Positions 48,792 through 57,271 of a stretch of DNA of 64,000 nt are shown here, in pieces (positions within the stretch are counted from its first letter, which is position 1; every line of letters begins with the position of its first letter). The notes beneath the pieces were generated by a model, which saw only the letters and a program-made list of their open reading frames with translations, searched no databases and was not told the DNA's origin. The DNA lies in the NCBI GenBank assembly GCA_030426805.1, contig JAUHXU010000003.1, forward strand, positions 963,220 through 1,027,219. The letters run 5' to 3'. Source of the DNA: a bacterium (lineage in GTDB: Bacteria > Planctomycetota > JAFGQW01). The translations under genes were made by a program, and so were the position numbers.

Positions 48792-49586
48792 TCAGATCGA
48801 CGACGTGCGGCCGCCGTCGACCGGAATGCTGACGCCGTTGACGTAACTCGCGGCCGGCGACGCGAGGAACGCGACGACCGCCGCGACCTCCTCCGCGCGC
48901 CCGAATCGCCCGGCCGGCACGCTCGCGCGCATCGCGTCGGCGACCGCGCCTTCGGTCGTGTTCTGCTTCGTCGCCTTCGTCGCGATCAGCGACGCGAGCC
49001 GCTCCGTCTCGGTGAAGCCGGGCAGCACGTTGTTCACGGTAATGCCGAACGAGCCCAGCTCGTTGGCGAGCGTCTTCGCCCAACTCGCAACCGCGCCGCG
49101 CGTCGTGTTGGACACGCCGAGGCCGGGGATCGGCTGGCGGACCGACGTCGAGATGATGTTGACGATGCGGCCGTAGCCGGCGTCCTTCATGCCAGGCACG
49201 GTCGCCTGCACGAGGAGCTGGTTCGCGATCACGTGCATCTTCAGCGCCGTGACGAACTCCTCGGGCTTCGCGTCGAAGACCGGCCCGGCGGGCGGGCCGC
49301 CGGTGTTGTTCACGAGGACGTGTGCGGCGCCGTGCTCGGCGACGTGGGCGCGGGCCCGCTCGCCGAGTGCATCGGGATCGCTCCAGTCGGCGACGAGCAC
49401 GTGGTGCGACTGGCCCGCCGGCGTCGGCAGCTCGGCAGCCACCGCGCGGAGCGCCGTCTCGTTTCGCGCCGCGACGGTGACGGTCGCACCCGCCTCGGCG
49501 AGCAGGATCGCCGACGCGCGGCCGATTCCCTGGGTCGATCCACAGACGATCGCGTGCTTGTCGGACAGGGGGAGCGCGTCGGGCAT
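48792..49586 (-). CDS. SDR-family oxidoreductase with atypical active site
   Basis: 264 residues from ATG 49586; a TTG 12 nt upstream is also possible, and neither has a strong ribosome site. The NAD(P)-binding motif is VCGSTQGIGRASAI and the NNAG-equivalent is LVNNTGGPPAGP. Catalytic serine appears in RIVNIISTSVRQ, but where YxxxK is expected the sequence reads GVSNTTRGAVASWAK, with Asn and Arg in place of Tyr and Lys. PVDGGRTSSI closes the fold. Such SNxxR variants are known in one SDR branch annotated as 3-oxoacyl reductases. It lies 14 bp before the dehydrogenase gene and is the first gene of that operon. Confidence 0.85.
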   Translation of the reverse strand: MPDALPLSDKHAIVCGSTQGIGRASAILLAEAGATVTVAARNETALRAVAAELPTPAGQSHHVLVADWSDPDALGERARAHVAEHGAAHVLVNNTGGPPAGPVFDAKPEEFVTALKMHVIANQLLVQATVPGMKDAGYGRIVNIISTSVRQPIPGLGVSNTTRGAVASWAKTLANELGSFGITVNNVLPGFTETERLASLIATKATKQNTTEGAVADAMRASVPAGRFGRAEEVAAVVAFLASPAASYVNGVSIPVDGGRTSSI

Positions 49587-49676
49587 GTCGGCGGCCAATC
49601 GGGTCGTTCGGAGGGGGGCGGGGAAGGCCGATTATCGCACGGAGACGGGGGCCGTGAAAGCCGCGTGCGCGTCGCC

Positions 49677-49705
49677 TTGAAATCACACCTGCAGGTCGCG
49701 ATACT
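49677..49705 (+). promoter_or_regulatory. sigma-70-like promoter of the aldolase gene
   Basis: TTGAAA (49677-49682) and GATACT (49700-49705) are separated by 17 bp. The leader to the ATG at 49824 would be about 110 nt. Confidence 0.55.
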
Positions 49706-49823
49706 GGAATTCCCATCGCCTGATATCGGGGCCTGCCTCGGGCCCGACCGTGGACTACACGGTAGCGAGAAACGGACCACGAACCGCTCCGTCCGGAGCA
49801 CGAACCTGGGAGATTCAAGACCG

Positions 49824-50744
49824 ATGAGCACAGCGCGCGTGCGGGAGATCCTGAGCTGGTACAAACACGAGAACCCGGGTGTTCTGACGAACCTCGCGCG
49901 GATGTTGAACCACGGCAAGCTCGCGGGCACCGGCAAGATGGTGATCCTCCCGGTCGACCAGGGGTTCGAGCACGGCCCGGCGCGCAGCTTCGCGCCGAAC
50001 CCGGCGTCGTATGACCCGTCCTACCACTACGAACTCGCGATCGACGCGGGCTGCAACGCCTACGCGGCGCCGATCGGTTTCATCGAGCAGTGCGCGGCGG
50101 ACTACGCCGGCCAGATCCCGCTGATCCTGAAGCTCAACAACCACGACGTGCTGCAGTCCGAGAAGGACCCGATGGGCGGCCAGACCGCGACCGTCGACGA
50201 CGCGCTTCGCCTCGGTTGTGCGGCGGTCGGCTACACGATCTACCCGGGCACGCAGGATCGTCGCTTCGCGTATGAGCAACTGCGCGAGATCGCGTCCGAG
50301 GCGAAGTCGGTCGGGCTGCCGATGGTCGTCTGGTCGTATGCGCGCGGCAGCGACATCTCGAGCCAGGGCGAGACGGCGCTCGACATCATCGCCTACTGCG
50401 CGCAGATCGCGTGCCAGCTCGGTGCGACGATCGTCAAGGTCAAGCCGCCGACCGACCACCTCGAGCAGTCGGCCGCGAAGAAGGTCTACGAGAGCTGCAA
50501 CGTGCCGCGCGCGACGCTCGCCGAGCGCATCAGCCACGTCATCCAGTCGTCGTTCAACGGCAAGCGCATCGTGATCTTCTCGGGCGGCTCGAAGAAGGAC
50601 TCCGAGCAGGCGGTCTACGACGAGATCCAGGAGATCCACAACGGCGGCGGCTTCGGCTCGATCATCGGGCGCAACTCGTTCCAGCGCGAAAAGGGCGCCG
50701 CGATCGAGATGCTCGACAAGATCATGAACATCTACAAGGGCTGA
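49824..50744 (+). CDS. fbaB: class I fructose-bisphosphate aldolase (FbaB/archaeal type)
   Basis: 306 residues. MVILPVDQGFEHGPARSFAPNPASYDP, LKLNNHDVLQSEKDPMGGQTATVDDALRLG, AVGYTIYPGTQDR, MVVWSYARGS and ATIVKVKPPTDH are typical of the archaeal-type (DhnA) class I enzyme; the Schiff-base lysine is K205 or K207. FSGGSKKDSEQAVYDEIQEIHNGGGFGSIIGRNSFQR binds phosphate. It splits fructose 1,6-bisphosphate in glycolysis and gluconeogenesis. The ribose-5-phosphate isomerase gene follows after 10 bp, making a sugar-phosphate operon. Confidence 0.93.
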   Translation: MSTARVREILSWYKHENPGVLTNLARMLNHGKLAGTGKMVILPVDQGFEHGPARSFAPNPASYDPSYHYELAIDAGCNAYAAPIGFIEQCAADYAGQIPLILKLNNHDVLQSEKDPMGGQTATVDDALRLGCAAVGYTIYPGTQDRRFAYEQLREIASEAKSVGLPMVVWSYARGSDISSQGETALDIIAYCAQIACQLGATIVKVKPPTDHLEQSAAKKVYESCNVPRATLAERISHVIQSSFNGKRIVIFSGGSKKDSEQAVYDEIQEIHNGGGFGSIIGRNSFQREKGAAIEMLDKIMNIYKG

Positions 50745-50754
50745 TCGCGCCCCG

Positions 50755-51447
50755 ATGACCGACAACACGACGCAGAAGCTCAAGGCCGCCGCATCGGCGG
50801 TCGACCTCGTCGAGTCCGGCATGATCGTCGGACTCGGTCACGGCTCGACCGCCGAGCTGGCGATGCGCCGCCTCGTCCAGGTGATGCTCGGTGGCCGCCT
50901 CGAGCGGATCACCGGCATCCCGTGCTCCGAGCACACGGCGAACATCGCGCGCGAACTCGACATCCCGCTGACGACGCTCGAGGAGCACCCGGAGATCGAC
51001 GTGACGATCGACGGTGCGGACGAGGTCGACGCGAACCTGAACCTGATCAAGGGCGGGGGCGGCGCGCTGTTGCGCGAGAAGATCGTCGCGCAGGCATCCA
51101 AGCGCGAGGTGATCATCGTCGACCCGAGCAAGATGTCCGAGAAGCTCGGCGAGAAGTGGGCGGTGCCGATCGAGGTGATCCCGTTCGGGTGGAGCAGCCA
51201 GAAGCGCTTCCTCGAGGGCCTCGGTGCGAAGGTCACACGTCGCGAGAAGGACGGCCAGCCGTTCGTCACCGACTCGAACAACTGGATCCTCGACGCGAAC
51301 TTCGGCCCGATCGACGATCCGGCCGGCCTCGCCGCGAAGCTCAACGAGCGCGTCGGCATCGTCGAGCACGGCCTGTTCGTCGGCGTCGCGACCGACGTGA
51401 TCGTCGGCAAGAGCCCCTACAAGGTCAAACACCTCAAGCGCGACTGA
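50755..51447 (+). CDS. rpiA: ribose-5-phosphate isomerase A
   Basis: 230 residues. Family motifs in order: MIVGLGHGSTAELAMRRL (usual GLGTGSTA, here with His for Thr), IPCSEHTANIARELDIPLTTL, IDVTIDGADEVDANLNLIKGGGGALLREKIVAQASK, PSKMSEKLGEKWAVPIEVIPFGW, NWILDANFGPIDDP, and VEHGLFVGVATDVIVG. Catalytic aspartates lie in DGADEVD and the general base Glu in LLREK. It interconverts ribose 5-phosphate and ribulose 5-phosphate. It converges on a TPM gene with a 10-bp gap. Confidence 0.95.
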   Translation: MTDNTTQKLKAAASAVDLVESGMIVGLGHGSTAELAMRRLVQVMLGGRLERITGIPCSEHTANIARELDIPLTTLEEHPEIDVTIDGADEVDANLNLIKGGGGALLREKIVAQASKREVIIVDPSKMSEKLGEKWAVPIEVIPFGWSSQKRFLEGLGAKVTRREKDGQPFVTDSNNWILDANFGPIDDPAGLAAKLNERVGIVEHGLFVGVATDVIVGKSPYKVKHLKRD

Positions 51448-51457
51448 CTTGGCGGGT

Positions 51458-52135
51458 TCAGTCGATGACGTGGATCCGGTCGTGCAGCTCGTTGGTGTCG
51501 TCGGCGTTCGCGGGGAAGTGCTTCGCGAGCAACTGGCCCGTCCGTTCGATCGCGTCGACGAATGCGTCGGCGGGGCGGCCGTCGCGTAGGCCCTTCGCGA
51601 GCGCATCGCGAATCGCCGACCAATCGGCGTCGGTGAGCTTCTCGGCGATCGCGGTGTCGCCGCGCACGACGACGAGCCGCTCGAGCAGCGACGCGTAGAG
51701 CACGACACCGGTCGCATCCTCGGTTCGGTGCGCGTGACACGCGAAGAATGCGTCCTCGGCGGCGTCGACGACCTCGCCGAGCATCTCGCGGTGTGACGAG
51801 AACGCGCGGAGCAGCCAGCCGACTCGCTGCATCACGAATCGCCCCACGAAGAACCCGCCGACGACGATTCCGACGATCGGCAGGAGTCCGAGTGCGGGAT
51901 ACGGGCCGATGTCCCAGCGATCGGTCGGCTGGACGACCGTCTGCATCAGGACCCACGCGACCCACAGGCCGATCACCGCGACAGCCACACCGGCGAACGC
52001 CGCCGCGCGCTCGTAGCGTCCCGACCGTCCGGCGACGACCGGCACGATCTCGCCGCTCGTCTCCGACTCCGCGAGTCGGATCGCCTCGTCGATGCGTGCC
52101 CGATCGGCGTCGCTCAGCAGCGTGCTCGCTCGCAT
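51458..52135 (-). CDS. membrane protein with C-terminal TPM-like domain
   Basis: 225 residues; ATG 52135 shares one base with the stop of the upstream TPM gene (TGATG). It opens with SDADRARIDEAIRLAESETSGEIVPVVAGRSG, a TPM-type start, has two transmembrane segments at about 44-68 and 80-102, then a cytosolic part FFACHAHRTEDATGVVLYASLLERLVVVRGDTAIAEKLTDADW, typical of the TPM (YgcG/DUF477) family. Paired TPM genes are common and often lie with LemA, which is absent here. Role in the envelope is unknown. Confidence 0.85.
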   Translation of the reverse strand: MRASTLLSDADRARIDEAIRLAESETSGEIVPVVAGRSGRYERAAAFAGVAVAVIGLWVAWVLMQTVVQPTDRWDIGPYPALGLLPIVGIVVGGFFVGRFVMQRVGWLLRAFSSHREMLGEVVDAAEDAFFACHAHRTEDATGVVLYASLLERLVVVRGDTAIAEKLTDADWSAIRDALAKGLRDGRPADAFVDAIERTGQLLAKHFPANADDTNELHDRIHVID

Positions 52136-52926
52136 CACCAGCCTCCCGTCGCGCCGCCGCCGCCGCCGAATCCGCCGCCGAAGCTGCCCCCACCGAAGCC
52201 GCCGCCACCGCCGCCGCCCAGTGCGTTCGGCATCGCGCTCGATCGCGAGAAGCGATTGCGGGCGCTGAACGGGCCGCCCCGCCCGAGCGGCGGTGTCGGC
52301 GGACCGCCACCGCCTCGGTTCTGCAATCCGAAGATGGCCGCGATCACGAAGATGACGATCGGCACCAGCACTCCGGCCAGCGCCTCCCAGCGCACCCGGC
52401 CGGAGCTTCGCTTCGGCGGCTGCTTGCCGCGCGCAAACGCGTCGAGTTCCGCCGCAGCCGTCGCGAGCCCCGAGGAGAATCGTCCCTCGCGGAAAGAGGC
52501 CATCAGTCCGCGCATGACCGCCTCGGCCGCGTCGTCGCCGGTGTTCGACCAGTCGTGCCCCATCTCGATCCGTGCACGACGATCTGCCTTCGAGACGAGC
52601 ACGAGGATCCCGTAGTTCGCGTTCGGAAAGCCGATGCCCCAGTCGTCGAACAGCGCGCGCGCGAAGCGTTCGATGTCGTCGGCGCCGTACTCGGCCAGTC
52701 GGCGGATCGTGACGACCTTGAGCGGCACCTTCTTGTCCGTGAGCAGTCGGTCGCACCGCGTCTGGATCGCGGCCTCGTCGTCCGCATCGATCAGATCCGC
52801 GATGTCGAGGACGAATACGCGCTGCGCCGGCCGCTCGGGAAAGCGCTGCGCGACCAGTCCGTTCGCGAACGCGGCGATCAGCGCCCCGATCACGAGTGCC
52901 CCCGTTCGCGTGGTTCCGTTGACCAA
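52135..52926 (-). CDS. TPM-domain (YgcG-like) membrane protein with Gly-rich tail
   Basis: 263 residues, TTG start at 52926 supported by GGAGG 7 nt upstream; no ATG or GTG is better placed. After a signal or anchor (ALVIGALIAAFANGLVAQ) comes a TPM domain: VFVLDIADLIDADDEAAIQTRCDRLLTDKKVPLKVVTIRRL, WGIGFPNANYGILVLVSKADRRARIEMGHDW. A transmembrane helix (ALAGVLVPIVIFVIAAIFGL) precedes a long tail of glycine and serine ending GGGGGATGGW, as in YgcG proteins. It is coupled to the second TPM gene. Confidence 0.88.
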   Translation of the reverse strand: MVNGTTRTGALVIGALIAAFANGLVAQRFPERPAQRVFVLDIADLIDADDEAAIQTRCDRLLTDKKVPLKVVTIRRLAEYGADDIERFARALFDDWGIGFPNANYGILVLVSKADRRARIEMGHDWSNTGDDAAEAVMRGLMASFREGRFSSGLATAAAELDAFARGKQPPKRSSGRVRWEALAGVLVPIVIFVIAAIFGLQNRGGGGPPTPPLGRGGPFSARNRFSRSSAMPNALGGGGGGGFGGGSFGGGFGGGGGATGGW

Positions 52927-52975
52927 TGGTCCGCCTCCGTACCGGCGGCTGCCACACGGCGCCGCGCGACGAGCG

Positions 52976-52981
52976 TATGAT
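52976..52981 (+). promoter_or_regulatory. -10 element before the gene at 53018
   Basis: TATGAT preceded by GAGCG, within the 91-bp divergent gap. A start near 52988 would give a leader of about 30 nt with GGGAGG before the ATG. Confidence 0.35.
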
Positions 52982-53017
52982 GGGGCGCGTCACCCTGTCA
53001 ATCCCGGGAGGTCGTGG

Positions 53018-53857
53018 ATGGGTCTGCCCGCTCTTCGTGCCGTCGCGGCGCTCGTGTTCGTGGTCGCTGCGGCGTCGTCGCAGCAGAGCGACGTCGAGGT
53101 CCTGCCCGACGCGGCCCTGTTCGATCACCTCACGCACGGCCGCACGATCACGGTCGCGCGCGTGACCGTGTCCGGGCCGACGTCGGGTGGAGGCTTTCAG
53201 TATGACTGCGACGTCGAGGCCGTGCTCGCACCGACGCGCGGGCGGTGGCTGGAGGTGCCGTATTGCGTGCGGTGTGGCGAGCTCGATGCGCAGACGAAGC
53301 GCGTCGTCTTCGTCAGCGAGAGGGTCTTCTTCTTCTCGGTCGTCCGGCAGGCGGTCCCGATTCCCGACGGCTACGACGTCTCCCCGCTGCGCGAGCGCAT
53401 CGCCGCGTGGATGCGGGCACACCCGGAGTCGCCTGACGCGAAGGCCGATCGCCAGGCGACCGCGGTCCTCGCCGCGATGTTCCCGGGCTCCTACGATCTC
53501 GTCGGCGTGCCGCCGTCGTGGGCGATTCGCGCGAGCGGCGTGATGCGGCGACACGTCGCTGCATGGGTCGCCGACGGGAGGCGGGTCGTCTGTGTGCGAA
53601 CGAAACGGCGCTACCCGGAGAAGGCGCCGCAACGGCTGCAGATAAAGCGCACGCTGCACGGGGATGCGCGAGACGTCGCCGACGTGTCAGTGCGCCACGA
53701 CGGCTTCGAGGAGCAGCGCTTCTACGTCGTCGCCCTCCGCCGGCTCGAGACCGGCGCCTGGAAGGTCGTGCAATCGGTGCGGGTCATCGGCTCCCGGTGC
53801 GCCGAGGTCGAGCTGCTCCAGCAGTGGATCCAGGAAGACGTCGCCCGTGCGCGATGA
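53018..53857 (+). CDS. secreted protein of unknown function
   Basis: 279 residues; ATG 53018 has GGGAGG 7 nt upstream and begins a signal peptide (MGLPALRAVAALVFVVAAASSQQ). The body holds VLAPTRGRWLEVPYCVRCGELDAQTKRVVFVSERVFFFSVVRQAVPIPDGYDVSPLRERI, with a CVRC pair that might bind a metal or form a disulfide. I do not recognise a family. It is followed after 42 bp by another small exported or anchored protein on the same strand. Confidence 0.6.
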   Translation: MGLPALRAVAALVFVVAAASSQQSDVEVLPDAALFDHLTHGRTITVARVTVSGPTSGGGFQYDCDVEAVLAPTRGRWLEVPYCVRCGELDAQTKRVVFVSERVFFFSVVRQAVPIPDGYDVSPLRERIAAWMRAHPESPDAKADRQATAVLAAMFPGSYDLVGVPPSWAIRASGVMRRHVAAWVADGRRVVCVRTKRRYPEKAPQRLQIKRTLHGDARDVADVSVRHDGFEEQRFYVVALRRLETGAWKVVQSVRVIGSRCAEVELLQQWIQEDVARAR

Positions 53858-53887
53858 ACATCCCGCGCGCACCCGCGCGACCTCGCG

Positions 53888-53893
53888 TATACT
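53888..53893 (+). promoter_or_regulatory. -10 element of a likely leaderless gene
   Basis: TATACT ends 7 nt before the ATG at 53900, so the transcript is expected to begin at the start codon. No ribosome site is visible. Confidence 0.45.
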
Positions 53894-53899
53894 GTTGCC

Positions 53900-54469
53900 A
53901 TGAGTCGTTTCCGCACCGCTGCCCTGTTCGCCGTCGGCCTGGGAATCCTCGTCGCGACGGTCGTGTTCGTGCACGATCGGCGTGTCGCGAGCCAGGCCGA
54001 TGCGATCGCCGTGTTCCTGGACGAAATGCTGACCGACGAGCGGCGCGACCGGCACGCACCGACGCTGATGAGCCGGCTTCTCGAGACCGGACCCGGTCGC
54101 GCGCACCTGGCGCGGCTCGCGAAGACGCACGACCGACTCGCGTATGCGCCCGACCGGCGCGCGGTCTATTGGGTCTACGACGACGGGCGCCGTTCGGGTA
54201 TCCACTCGATCGTCGACGGGCCGCGTGGAGCGCTGGTGGGCCATTCCCGTTTCACGCACCAACTGCACCTCGAGCGCGTGCGCGCCCACGGTGCGCTGCT
54301 CCTGCTCGACATGCGCACCTCCGACGCGGTCGACGACGCGTTGTGGATCGAACACGTGTCGCTCCTGCGGGGCCGCCGATACGAGGCGGTCGTCAACCTC
54401 GACGCATGCGAACGGGGCTACGTCCGATCGGTGCCGCTGCGCGACTACACGCTCGTCGCCGGCCGGTGA
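53900..54469 (+). CDS. membrane-anchored protein of unknown function
   Basis: 189 residues with one N-terminal transmembrane helix (TAALFAVGLGILVATVVFV). The rest is soluble and contains YWVYDDGRRSGIHSIVDGPRGALVGHSRFTHQLHLERV and a tail EACERG-like VNLDACERGYVRSVPLRDYTLVAGR. No family was recognised. There is no ribosome site; a TATACT element at -13 to -8 relative to the ATG suggests a leaderless mRNA. It follows a secreted protein gene by 42 bp. Confidence 0.6.
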   Translation: MSRFRTAALFAVGLGILVATVVFVHDRRVASQADAIAVFLDEMLTDERRDRHAPTLMSRLLETGPGRAHLARLAKTHDRLAYAPDRRAVYWVYDDGRRSGIHSIVDGPRGALVGHSRFTHQLHLERVRAHGALLLLDMRTSDAVDDALWIEHVSLLRGRRYEAVVNLDACERGYVRSVPLRDYTLVAGR

Positions 54470-54523
54470 CGCGAATCCGCGACCGCCGGATTCAACGCGC
54501 GGCGAACTGACGTCGACACGCGC

Positions 54524-54541
54524 CCTGGACCTCCGTCCAGG
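54524..54541. terminator. small hairpin after the gene ending at 54469
   Basis: CCTGGAC, a CTCC loop and GTCCAGG form a perfect 7-bp stem 55 nt downstream of the stop. No T tract follows. Confidence 0.3.
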
Positions 54542-54649
54542 TCGTCGCGCGCGACCCCGCATCCGCACCCCGCCGCCCGTCGATTCCTTTCGCGAGTGAA
54601 GAACCCCGCCCGGGTCACGGCGGGCCCCCGATCGAAAGGAAGATTGACG

Positions 54650-55360
54650 ATGTTCTCCCGACTCTTCGTTTGGATGTTTGCCGCCGGCCTGACGCTGGGC
54701 TTCGGCTCCGCCGCGAACGCACAGAACATGAGCGCCCAGGTGTGGGTCGTTCACGGCATCCCCGGCAAGGACGTGAACCTGCCGCAGAGCCTGCCGGTCG
54801 ACGTCTCGGTCGATAACCAGTGTGTGCTCCAGGGGTTCACGTTCGGCCGCATCGCCGGACCGCTGACACTGGCGCCCGGCACCGTGTCGATTGCGATCAG
54901 CGCCGCGAACACGCAGCAGCCGTGCTCGAACCCGCCGATCATCAGCGCCAACGTGCCGTTCGCGGCCGGTGAGCGCGTGATCGTGATCGCGCACCTCGAC
55001 GCACAGGGGCAGCCCACCGCGAGCAAGTTCCCGATCGACCTGTCGAAGACGAAGGCGCTTTCGGGTCGCCTGACGCTCCACCACACGGCGAACGCCCCGG
55101 CCGTCGACATCGCGGTGAAGAAGTTCTTCTTCGGCCAGAAGCAGGAGCTGAAGGGTGTGACGAACGGACAACAGGGCGCACTCGACCTGCCGTTCGGTTT
55201 CTACACGCTGACGGTCGCTGCGGCGGGCACGCCGAACCTCGTGCTTCCGCGCCTCTTCGGCCCGATGATCCCGCGCTACAACTACGCGATCTTCGTGGTC
55301 GGCTCGCTCGCGAACAACACGCTGCAGCCGCTGCTCTACATCCTGCCGACCGACCGGTAA
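54650..55360 (+). CDS. secreted DUF4397-domain protein
   Basis: 236 residues; ATG 54650 with AAAGGAAG upstream begins a signal peptide ending GSAANAQ. An in-frame GTG at 54596 gives no signal. The sequence SAQVWVVHGIPGKDVNLPQSLPVDVSVDNQCVLQGFTFGRIAGPLTLAPGTVSIAIS, SGRLTLHHTANAPAVDIAV and GFYTLTVAAAGTPNLVL fits two DUF4397 units, an immunoglobulin-like fold of secreted proteins. Ends with VVGSLANNTLQPLLYILP. Followed by two strong intrinsic terminators, so expression may be high. Confidence 0.8.
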   Translation: MFSRLFVWMFAAGLTLGFGSAANAQNMSAQVWVVHGIPGKDVNLPQSLPVDVSVDNQCVLQGFTFGRIAGPLTLAPGTVSIAISAANTQQPCSNPPIISANVPFAAGERVIVIAHLDAQGQPTASKFPIDLSKTKALSGRLTLHHTANAPAVDIAVKKFFFGQKQELKGVTNGQQGALDLPFGFYTLTVAAAGTPNLVLPRLFGPMIPRYNYAIFVVGSLANNTLQPLLYILPTDR

Positions 55361-55375
55361 CCCCGACCACCTGCG

Positions 55376-55408
55376 GACGCGCGCCACCATGTCGGCGCGC
55401 GTCGTTTT
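55376..55408 (+). terminator. intrinsic terminator 1 after DUF4397 gene
   Basis: GACGCGCGCC (55376-55385), 8-nt loop, GGCGCGCGTC (55394-55403), then GTTTT. Perfect 10-bp GC stem with T run. Confidence 0.75.
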
Positions 55409-55414
55409 CCCCGA

Positions 55415-55456
55415 CGGCCCTGCTCGCACCTCAACCCACGAGCAGGGCCGCCTTTT
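55415..55456 (+). terminator. intrinsic terminator 2 after DUF4397 gene
   Basis: CGGCCCTGCTCG (55415-55426), 12-nt loop, CGAGCAGGGCCG (55439-55450), then CCTTTT. Perfect 12-bp stem with T run. Confidence 0.75.
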
Positions 55457-55465
55457 CGTTCGGGG

Positions 55466-57160
55466 TCAGTATCCCGCCGCCTGGCCGTCCTTGCGCGACT
55501 CCGACGCGCCGTAGTAGACGCCGCCCTTTCGCATGATCGCCTGGTAGCCGCCGTAGGGTCCGACCGCCCAGCCGACGGTGTGCCCCATGCGCACGAGCTT
55601 GCGAATCACCGCGTAGTCGAAACCGCGCTCGAGCGTGACGCGGCCGCCGTCGGTCATGCGCTCGCCGGTCGGGGTGGACGAGCCGGAGTGCAGGATGCGG
55701 GGCGCGTCGCCGGCTTCCTGCAGGTTCATCCCGAAGTCGATCAGGTTCGCGACGATCTGCACGTGTGCCTGCGGCTGCGTGTCGCCGCCCATCACGCCGA
55801 ACGCGACGAACGGCTCACCGTCCTTCGTGATGAACGCCGGGATGATCGTGTGGAACGGCCGTTTGCCGGGCGCGTAGGTGTTGAAGCGCCCCGGCGTCAT
55901 GTCGAACAGTTCGCCGCGGTCCTGCAGCATGAAGCCCAGGCCGGGCGGCACCATGCCGGACCCCATGCCGCGGTAGTTGCTCTGGATCAGCGATACCATG
56001 TTGCCGTCGGCATCCGCGGTCGCGAGGTAGATCGTGTCGCCGTGGAGCGTCGGGCGACCGGGCGGAACACGGCGCCGCGCGCGGTCGGGACGGATCCGTC
56101 GGCGGCGCTTCTCGGCGTAGTCCTTCGAGATCAGCTCGGCGACCGGGATGGTGTTGAACGCCGGATCGGCGTAGAAGCGCGCGCGATCCTCGAACGCGAG
56201 CTTCTTCGCCTCGACGAAGTGGTGCACCCACGCGGCGCTGCCGAACCCCCACGCGGCGACGTCGTACGCCTCGAGCACGTTGAGCATCTGCAGCGCGGCG
56301 ATCCCCTGGCCGTTCGGCGGCAGCTCCCACACGTCGTAGCCGCGGTAGTTCGTCGACACGGGCGCGTCCCACGTCGAGCGATGCGCGGCAAAGTCGTCGG
56401 TCGTGAAGTGGCCGCCCTGCTCGGCGAGGAACGCGACGATCGTCTCGGCGATCGGGCCGCGGTAGAACGCGTCGCGCCCGCCCTCGGCGAGTTGCTCGAG
56501 CGTGTTCGCGAGCGCCGGGTTGCGGAAGACGTCGCCCTTCTTCGGCGCCCGCCCGTCGATGCCGAACGTGTCGAGCACGTTCGGGTAGCGACGATACGCA
56601 CGCACGCTACGCCCCCAGTAGTAGGCGATCAGCTCGGTCAGCGGAAACCCGTCGCGCGCGTAGCGGATCGCCGGGGCGAGGAGCCGCTTCATCGGGAGCT
56701 TGCCGAGTTTCGCGTGCAGCGCGAACCAGCCGTCGACGCAGCCGGGCACGGTCACCGGCAGCGCGCCGGTCGGCGGGATCGTCTTGCGCCCGAGCGCTTC
56801 GACCGCGGTCTTCATCGCGGCGTAGTCGAGGCCCTTCGGCGAGCGACCGCTCGCGTTGAGTCCGTGGAGCGTGTTCGCCTTCGCGTCCCAGACGATCGCG
56901 AACAGGTCGCCGCCGAGGCCGCATCCGGTCGGCTCGACGAGCGCGAGCATTGCGTTCGCGGCGATCGCCGCGTCCACCGCGTTGCCCCCGGCCTTCAGCA
57001 CGTCGAGCGCGACCTGCGTCGCGAGCGGCTGGCTCGTCGCGGCCATCCCGTTCTTCGCGATCACCTCCGAGCGCGTCGCGAACGAACGCCCGGTGATGCG
57101 GTCCTGGGCCGAAGCCCCACACGCCAGTGCGATCAGCACGACAATGAAGCGACAGCGCAT
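55466..57160 (-). CDS. ggt: gamma-glutamyltransferase
   Basis: 564 residues; ATG 57160 with AGGA upstream begins a signal peptide (MRCRFIVVLIALACGASAQ). GMAATSQPLATQVALDVLKAGGNAVDAAIAANAMLALVEPTGCGLGGDLFAIVWDA is the classic N-terminal motif. The autocleavage site that generates the small subunit is the Thr in LHGDTIYLATADADGNMVSLIQS, and NYRGMGSGMVPPGLGFMLQDRG forms the gamma-glutamyl pocket. The enzyme transfers or hydrolyses gamma-glutamyl groups from glutathione outside the cytoplasm. Length is normal. It converges on the DUF4397 gene. Confidence 0.93.
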   Translation of the reverse strand: MRCRFIVVLIALACGASAQDRITGRSFATRSEVIAKNGMAATSQPLATQVALDVLKAGGNAVDAAIAANAMLALVEPTGCGLGGDLFAIVWDAKANTLHGLNASGRSPKGLDYAAMKTAVEALGRKTIPPTGALPVTVPGCVDGWFALHAKLGKLPMKRLLAPAIRYARDGFPLTELIAYYWGRSVRAYRRYPNVLDTFGIDGRAPKKGDVFRNPALANTLEQLAEGGRDAFYRGPIAETIVAFLAEQGGHFTTDDFAAHRSTWDAPVSTNYRGYDVWELPPNGQGIAALQMLNVLEAYDVAAWGFGSAAWVHHFVEAKKLAFEDRARFYADPAFNTIPVAELISKDYAEKRRRRIRPDRARRRVPPGRPTLHGDTIYLATADADGNMVSLIQSNYRGMGSGMVPPGLGFMLQDRGELFDMTPGRFNTYAPGKRPFHTIIPAFITKDGEPFVAFGVMGGDTQPQAHVQIVANLIDFGMNLQEAGDAPRILHSGSSTPTGERMTDGGRVTLERGFDYAVIRKLVRMGHTVGWAVGPYGGYQAIMRKGGVYYGASESRKDGQAAGY

Positions 57161-57271
57161 GGGCGGTCCTTTCCTCGACAAGTCTCGCGCTCTGTGAGAG
57201 GCTGAGCAGCCCTGAATGGCGAGGTCGGCCGACAGGAACCCTCAATGATGTGGTGAACGACGGGATGGCAG

